From: Oceanobacillus saliphilus
GTDB taxonomy: Bacteria; Bacillota; Bacilli; Bacillales; Amphibacillaceae
Direction: 5' to 3'
NCBI RefSeq assembly: GCF_023522835.1
Contig: NZ_JALCZU010000012.1
Span: forward strand, 50,383 to 114,382
Length of the DNA: 64,000 bases
Shown here: piece by piece, positions 61,781 to 64,000 of the stretch
Layout: each line of letters opens with the position of its first letter
Numbering within the stretch: the stretch's first letter is position 1
Position numbers and translations under genes: made by a program
Notes under the pieces: model-generated
Seen by the model: only the letters and a program-made list of their open reading frames with translations
Database searches by the model: none
What the model was told of the DNA's origin: nothing

Positions 61781-62347
61781 ATGGATTTTATTGTATGGAT
61801 ATTTGTTGCAATCGTATTTTATTATACATATCGGTTTGTTCAGGTTCTAATGAGGATGAGGCAGGATATTGTACTGCCTGTTACAGTGGATGAGATGGCG
61901 TCAATCCGAAGGGAACCGCAAAAAACAGTAAAAGCTCCGAACTATTCCAGTCAAAAAGCTGGAATCATCTTCTATATTTTAGTGCTGATTTATATTATTG
62001 GGATGTTATTTTTGGTCTGGCAATTTCGAAATGATGTTGTGTTCTTGTTATATTTTCTTGTGATGTTTCCAATTTTTCATCTGTCAAACTTTCTAAATTT
62101 ATTTGCTGTCACGAAGGATGGAATACTATGTGGTGACTGTTTTGCGTCGTGGAAAAGTATAAAATCTTTTGAATTTGTACGAATTGATATCACCCATAAT
62201 TACTACGGGTTTTCAAGCGAAGTCAATGATCAATATGAATTGAGATTAAAGACAAGGTTTCGTACGTTAAGCTGTATTGTGACTACGGAGGAGATGAAGG
62301 AGAGGTTAGGGGATTTAATGGGGGAAAGGGAAGTAAAAGCTCAGTAG
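61781..62347 (+). CDS. Membrane protein with DUF5673-like C-terminal domain
   Basis: 188 residues from the ATG after GAAGAAGGGTGATTTC. Three membrane helices: ~1-22 (IVWIFVAIVFYYTYRFV), ~60-80 (FYILVLIYIIGMLFLVW) and ~85-105. The last ~80 residues (FAVTKDGILCGDCFASWKSI, KSFEFVRI, YELRLKTRF) look like the PH-like DUF5673 fold in the cytoplasm. Function unknown. Single gene with no relation to the acetate operon visible. Confidence 0.7.
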   Translation: MDFIVWIFVAIVFYYTYRFVQVLMRMRQDIVLPVTVDEMASIRREPQKTVKAPNYSSQKAGIIFYILVLIYIIGMLFLVWQFRNDVVFLLYFLVMFPIFHLSNFLNLFAVTKDGILCGDCFASWKSIKSFEFVRIDITHNYYGFSSEVNDQYELRLKTRFRTLSCIVTTEEMKERLGDLMGEREVKAQ

Positions 62348-62702
62348 TAATAATCATCTTTAGCTTTACCAATAGCGGCCGCCTGACAGCAACCATGTGG
62401 ATTAAAAAATCAATTACAATTAATACCCTGGTAAAAAAATTACATGATTCCATTCTATCAGTTCAAAACAACGCTTTAATAGCACTATAAACAAATAATT
62501 AAAAAATATTATTGATCCAGTTTTAACATAAAATTCAACCCGAAACCAAGTCTTTATACCTGTGCTATCCTGCTTATCAGAATTTGTTTTATTTTTAAAA
62601 AATGATACTTTCCGCCCTTCGAATCTGAGTCTAATTACCTTAAAATTTTAATTAGACTGGTAAATTTTTCATCTATCATAGAAGTTGTAAGGAGGTGATG
62701 AG
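62348..62702. other. Intergenic leader of the LXG operon
   Basis: 355 AT-rich bases. I see no repeat or operator that I trust. The promoter of the type VII toxin operon should lie here. Confidence 0.4.
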
Positions 62703-63119
62703 TTGTCTTTGTACGCGATTAATCTACAAATAAGTTCTATTCAACAGTCAATTGACGTATTGAATTACCGACGAATTCAAAAAAGAGAAGCACTGGCACG
62801 TTTAGAAAAGATCTTGTCCGAGGTCAGTCGATTCAAGGGGGACTACGATCAAAACCGTAAGCTCTGGAGATTCCCGGAATTAGCCTCTAACACGTGGAAC
62901 GGAAAACGCGCAACAGACTTTCAATCATTCCGAGATGGAGAGGTTCGAGCTAGTTACCAATCGATTACCGATCGGCAATTAGAGAGAAGAATGTCAATGT
63001 TAGAGAACGAAATAGAAAAAACGAAACAGGAAATCGGTGACATTGGAAGCCAACTCACATCTCAGAAAACGCGATTAAGTCACCTCCAAGCACGAAGACG
63101 AGAGGAGTTGTTGAAATAA
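62703..63119 (+). CDS. YwqH-like DUF5082 protein of an LXG toxin operon
   Basis: 138 residues from a TTG after AAGGAGGTGATGAG. Almost wholly helical: SSIQQSIDVLNYRRIQKREA, a central FRDGEVRASYQSITDRQLER and a coiled-coil C-terminus. ASNTWNGKRATDFQSFRD has the Trp-x-Gly turn typical of WXG100-like partners. It sits before the YwqI-like gene with no gap. YwqH-type proteins are the small helical partners that associate with the LXG domain for export through the type VII (Yuk/Ess) system. Confidence 0.85.
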   Translation: MSLYAINLQISSIQQSIDVLNYRRIQKREALARLEKILSEVSRFKGDYDQNRKLWRFPELASNTWNGKRATDFQSFRDGEVRASYQSITDRQLERRMSMLENEIEKTKQEIGDIGSQLTSQKTRLSHLQARRREELLK

Positions 63120-63398
63120 ATGCGTGAAGTAAAGTTAGATGATAGCTCCGTCAAACAAGCAATGGAACGCATGAATCAAACCATACAGTCTCTGGACCCT
63201 ACTATTCCTCAGAACGTAAAGGGAAAAAATGCATTAGACGTAGTAGAGAAACTACATGCCATAACTCAAACGTTAGAGGATGTGGTGAAACAGTATCAGG
63301 ACTTAACCATTCAAAACCTGGAATCGACTCGGGGAGCTGTCGAAGCGTTGAAGGAGTCAGAAAAACAGGCAGCCGATGCCATCGGGTTGTTAAGGTAA
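63120..63398 (+). CDS. YwqI-like DUF5344 protein of an LXG toxin operon
   Basis: 92 residues, the usual YwqI length. The ATG directly follows the previous stop. Two long helices (DSSVKQAMERMNQTIQSLD and VEKLHAITQTLEDVVKQYQD) joined by a short turn, ending AVEALKESEKQAADAIGLL. This matches DUF5344/YwqI, another WXG100-sized helical hairpin that pairs with the LXG region of the toxin. Confidence 0.87.
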   Translation: MREVKLDDSSVKQAMERMNQTIQSLDPTIPQNVKGKNALDVVEKLHAITQTLEDVVKQYQDLTIQNLESTRGAVEALKESEKQAADAIGLLR

Positions 63399-63432
63399 AT
63401 GAATGTGAAAGCCGTCATGAAGGGGGATTCAC

Positions 63433-64000
63433 ATGAAAGTATTAGATGCGGAAAGTCTGCATCATGGGCTTCAAGAAACCATACTAGCACTCGATCATTT
63501 GAATACGCAAATCAAGGGAATCCAGAAAGCGGTCGATGGATTCCTCCATTTAGAAAACGACTTTAAAGGGCAAGGAGCAGAGGCCATTCGCTCCTTTTAC
63601 CGCGAATGTCACGTTCCTTTGCTGCTGTTTATGGAAGGTTTTCTATGGGATTATCAGGATATATTAAAGCAAATCCAAAAGTCACTTCAATCGTTCGATC
63701 CTCATCAGCGCGCTTTTATACGACAGGATTTTTTAGAACAGGAATTACAACAAGGGATTCGTAAAGCAAAAAATGTTACGATGGATATAACAAATGCTGT
63801 AAATGCATCGCTTCGATCCGTTAACGACCTTGTTTCCCTTCCATCGATTGATGATGGAGCGTTTCTACATCGGATGGATCAGTCCAAAGAGAAAATTCAA
63901 GCAACATTGGAGCAGCTGCACCAATTTGACAGGCAAAGTACTTCGCGACTTGAAAAAGCAGAAAAGGATCTCTCCTTGATGCAGAATTATATCCGTGAAA
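63433..64000 (+). CDS. LXG-domain polymorphic toxin (N-terminal 189 residues; runs off window)
   Basis: ATG 63433 after AGGGGGATTCAC. The frame is open to the end of the window. The LXG domain starts MKVLDAESLHHGLQETILAL and has the diagnostic loop FKGQGAEAIRSFYRECHVPL followed by LLFMEGF. A helical, coiled-coil region continues (EQELQQGIRKAKNVTMDIT, DQSKEKIQATLEQLHQFDRQ). The C-terminal toxin domain and the immunity gene lie beyond 64000, so the activity cannot be named. Third gene of a YwqH-YwqI-YwqJ-like operon for contact-dependent competition. Confidence 0.9.
   Translation, partial: MKVLDAESLHHGLQETILALDHLNTQIKGIQKAVDGFLHLENDFKGQGAEAIRSFYRECHVPLLLFMEGFLWDYQDILKQIQKSLQSFDPHQRAFIRQDFLEQELQQGIRKAKNVTMDITNAVNASLRSVNDLVSLPSIDDGAFLHRMDQSKEKIQATLEQLHQFDRQSTSRLEKAEKDLSLMQNYIRE

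Noticed and set aside
1-64000. tRNA or rRNA genes, prophage, integrase or attachment sites
   Set aside because: None recognised by eye on either strand.

Overview
The window reads as chromosome of a low-GC, endospore-type Bacillaceae, most like the Oceanobacillus/Virgibacillus group. The evidence is AGGAGG-type ribosome sites with many GTG and TTG starts, many genes whose closest remembered relatives are from Bacillus subtilis (nrnB/yngD, csaA, swrC, ykkCD, acsA, the ytrA-type GntR/ABC set, ywqHIJ), and several families of short dispersed repeats. The species assignment is inference; no rRNA or marker gene is present.

Layout. 0-8 kb: a 5'-truncated TyrR-like regulator, a decayed glycolate/lactate oxidase fragment, a DUF378 membrane protein, a lipoteichoic acid synthase (minus strand), an AraC regulator, nanoRNase NrnB, a Pro/aromatic-rich small protein and an Rpn-type nuclease pseudogene. 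8-19 kb: a zinc alcohol dehydrogenase divergent from a GAF-LuxR regulator, an aldo/keto reductase, CsaA, an IsdG-type monooxygenase, an SRPBCC protein, a DHA2 exporter, a DUF3231 protein, a CBS protein, a 52-bp tandem repeat array and a DUF6438 protein. 19-30 kb: the RND pump SwrC, then a divergent DeoR regulator and a six-gene operon with a Ugp-like ABC importer, a PHP phosphoesterase and a HAD phosphatase. 29.9-31.7 kb: two convergent SMR pairs, EbrAB-like and YkkCD-like, the second behind a guanidine-I riboswitch. 32-36.6 kb: a secreted GH3 glycosidase, a 42-bp repeat array, a membrane-anchored repeat protein, and a YvgT/UPF0126 protein behind a tandem glycine riboswitch. 37-42 kb: two small coupled genes, then a large hybrid histidine kinase, its OmpR-family regulator and a previously untracked SinI-like 54-residue protein. 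43-53 kb: mixed metabolism and transport, including a GntR/SDR pair and a YtrA-type GntR/ABC operon with a perfect 14+14 bp palindrome.

53.7-61.6 kb is an acetate module: an ActP-like symporter translationally coupled to a LytS kinase, a LytTR regulator, acsA behind a near-perfect cre site, a DUF485 protein and a second ActP. I infer a split relative of the symporter-kinase sensors (CrbS/CbrA) controlling acetate uptake and activation. The last 1.3 kb opens a type VII LXG toxin operon (YwqH-like, YwqI-like, LXG protein) that runs off the window.

Three dispersed repeat families recur in the gaps. Two of them also form the C-terminal codons of real genes (the SinI-like gene and ebrB-like).
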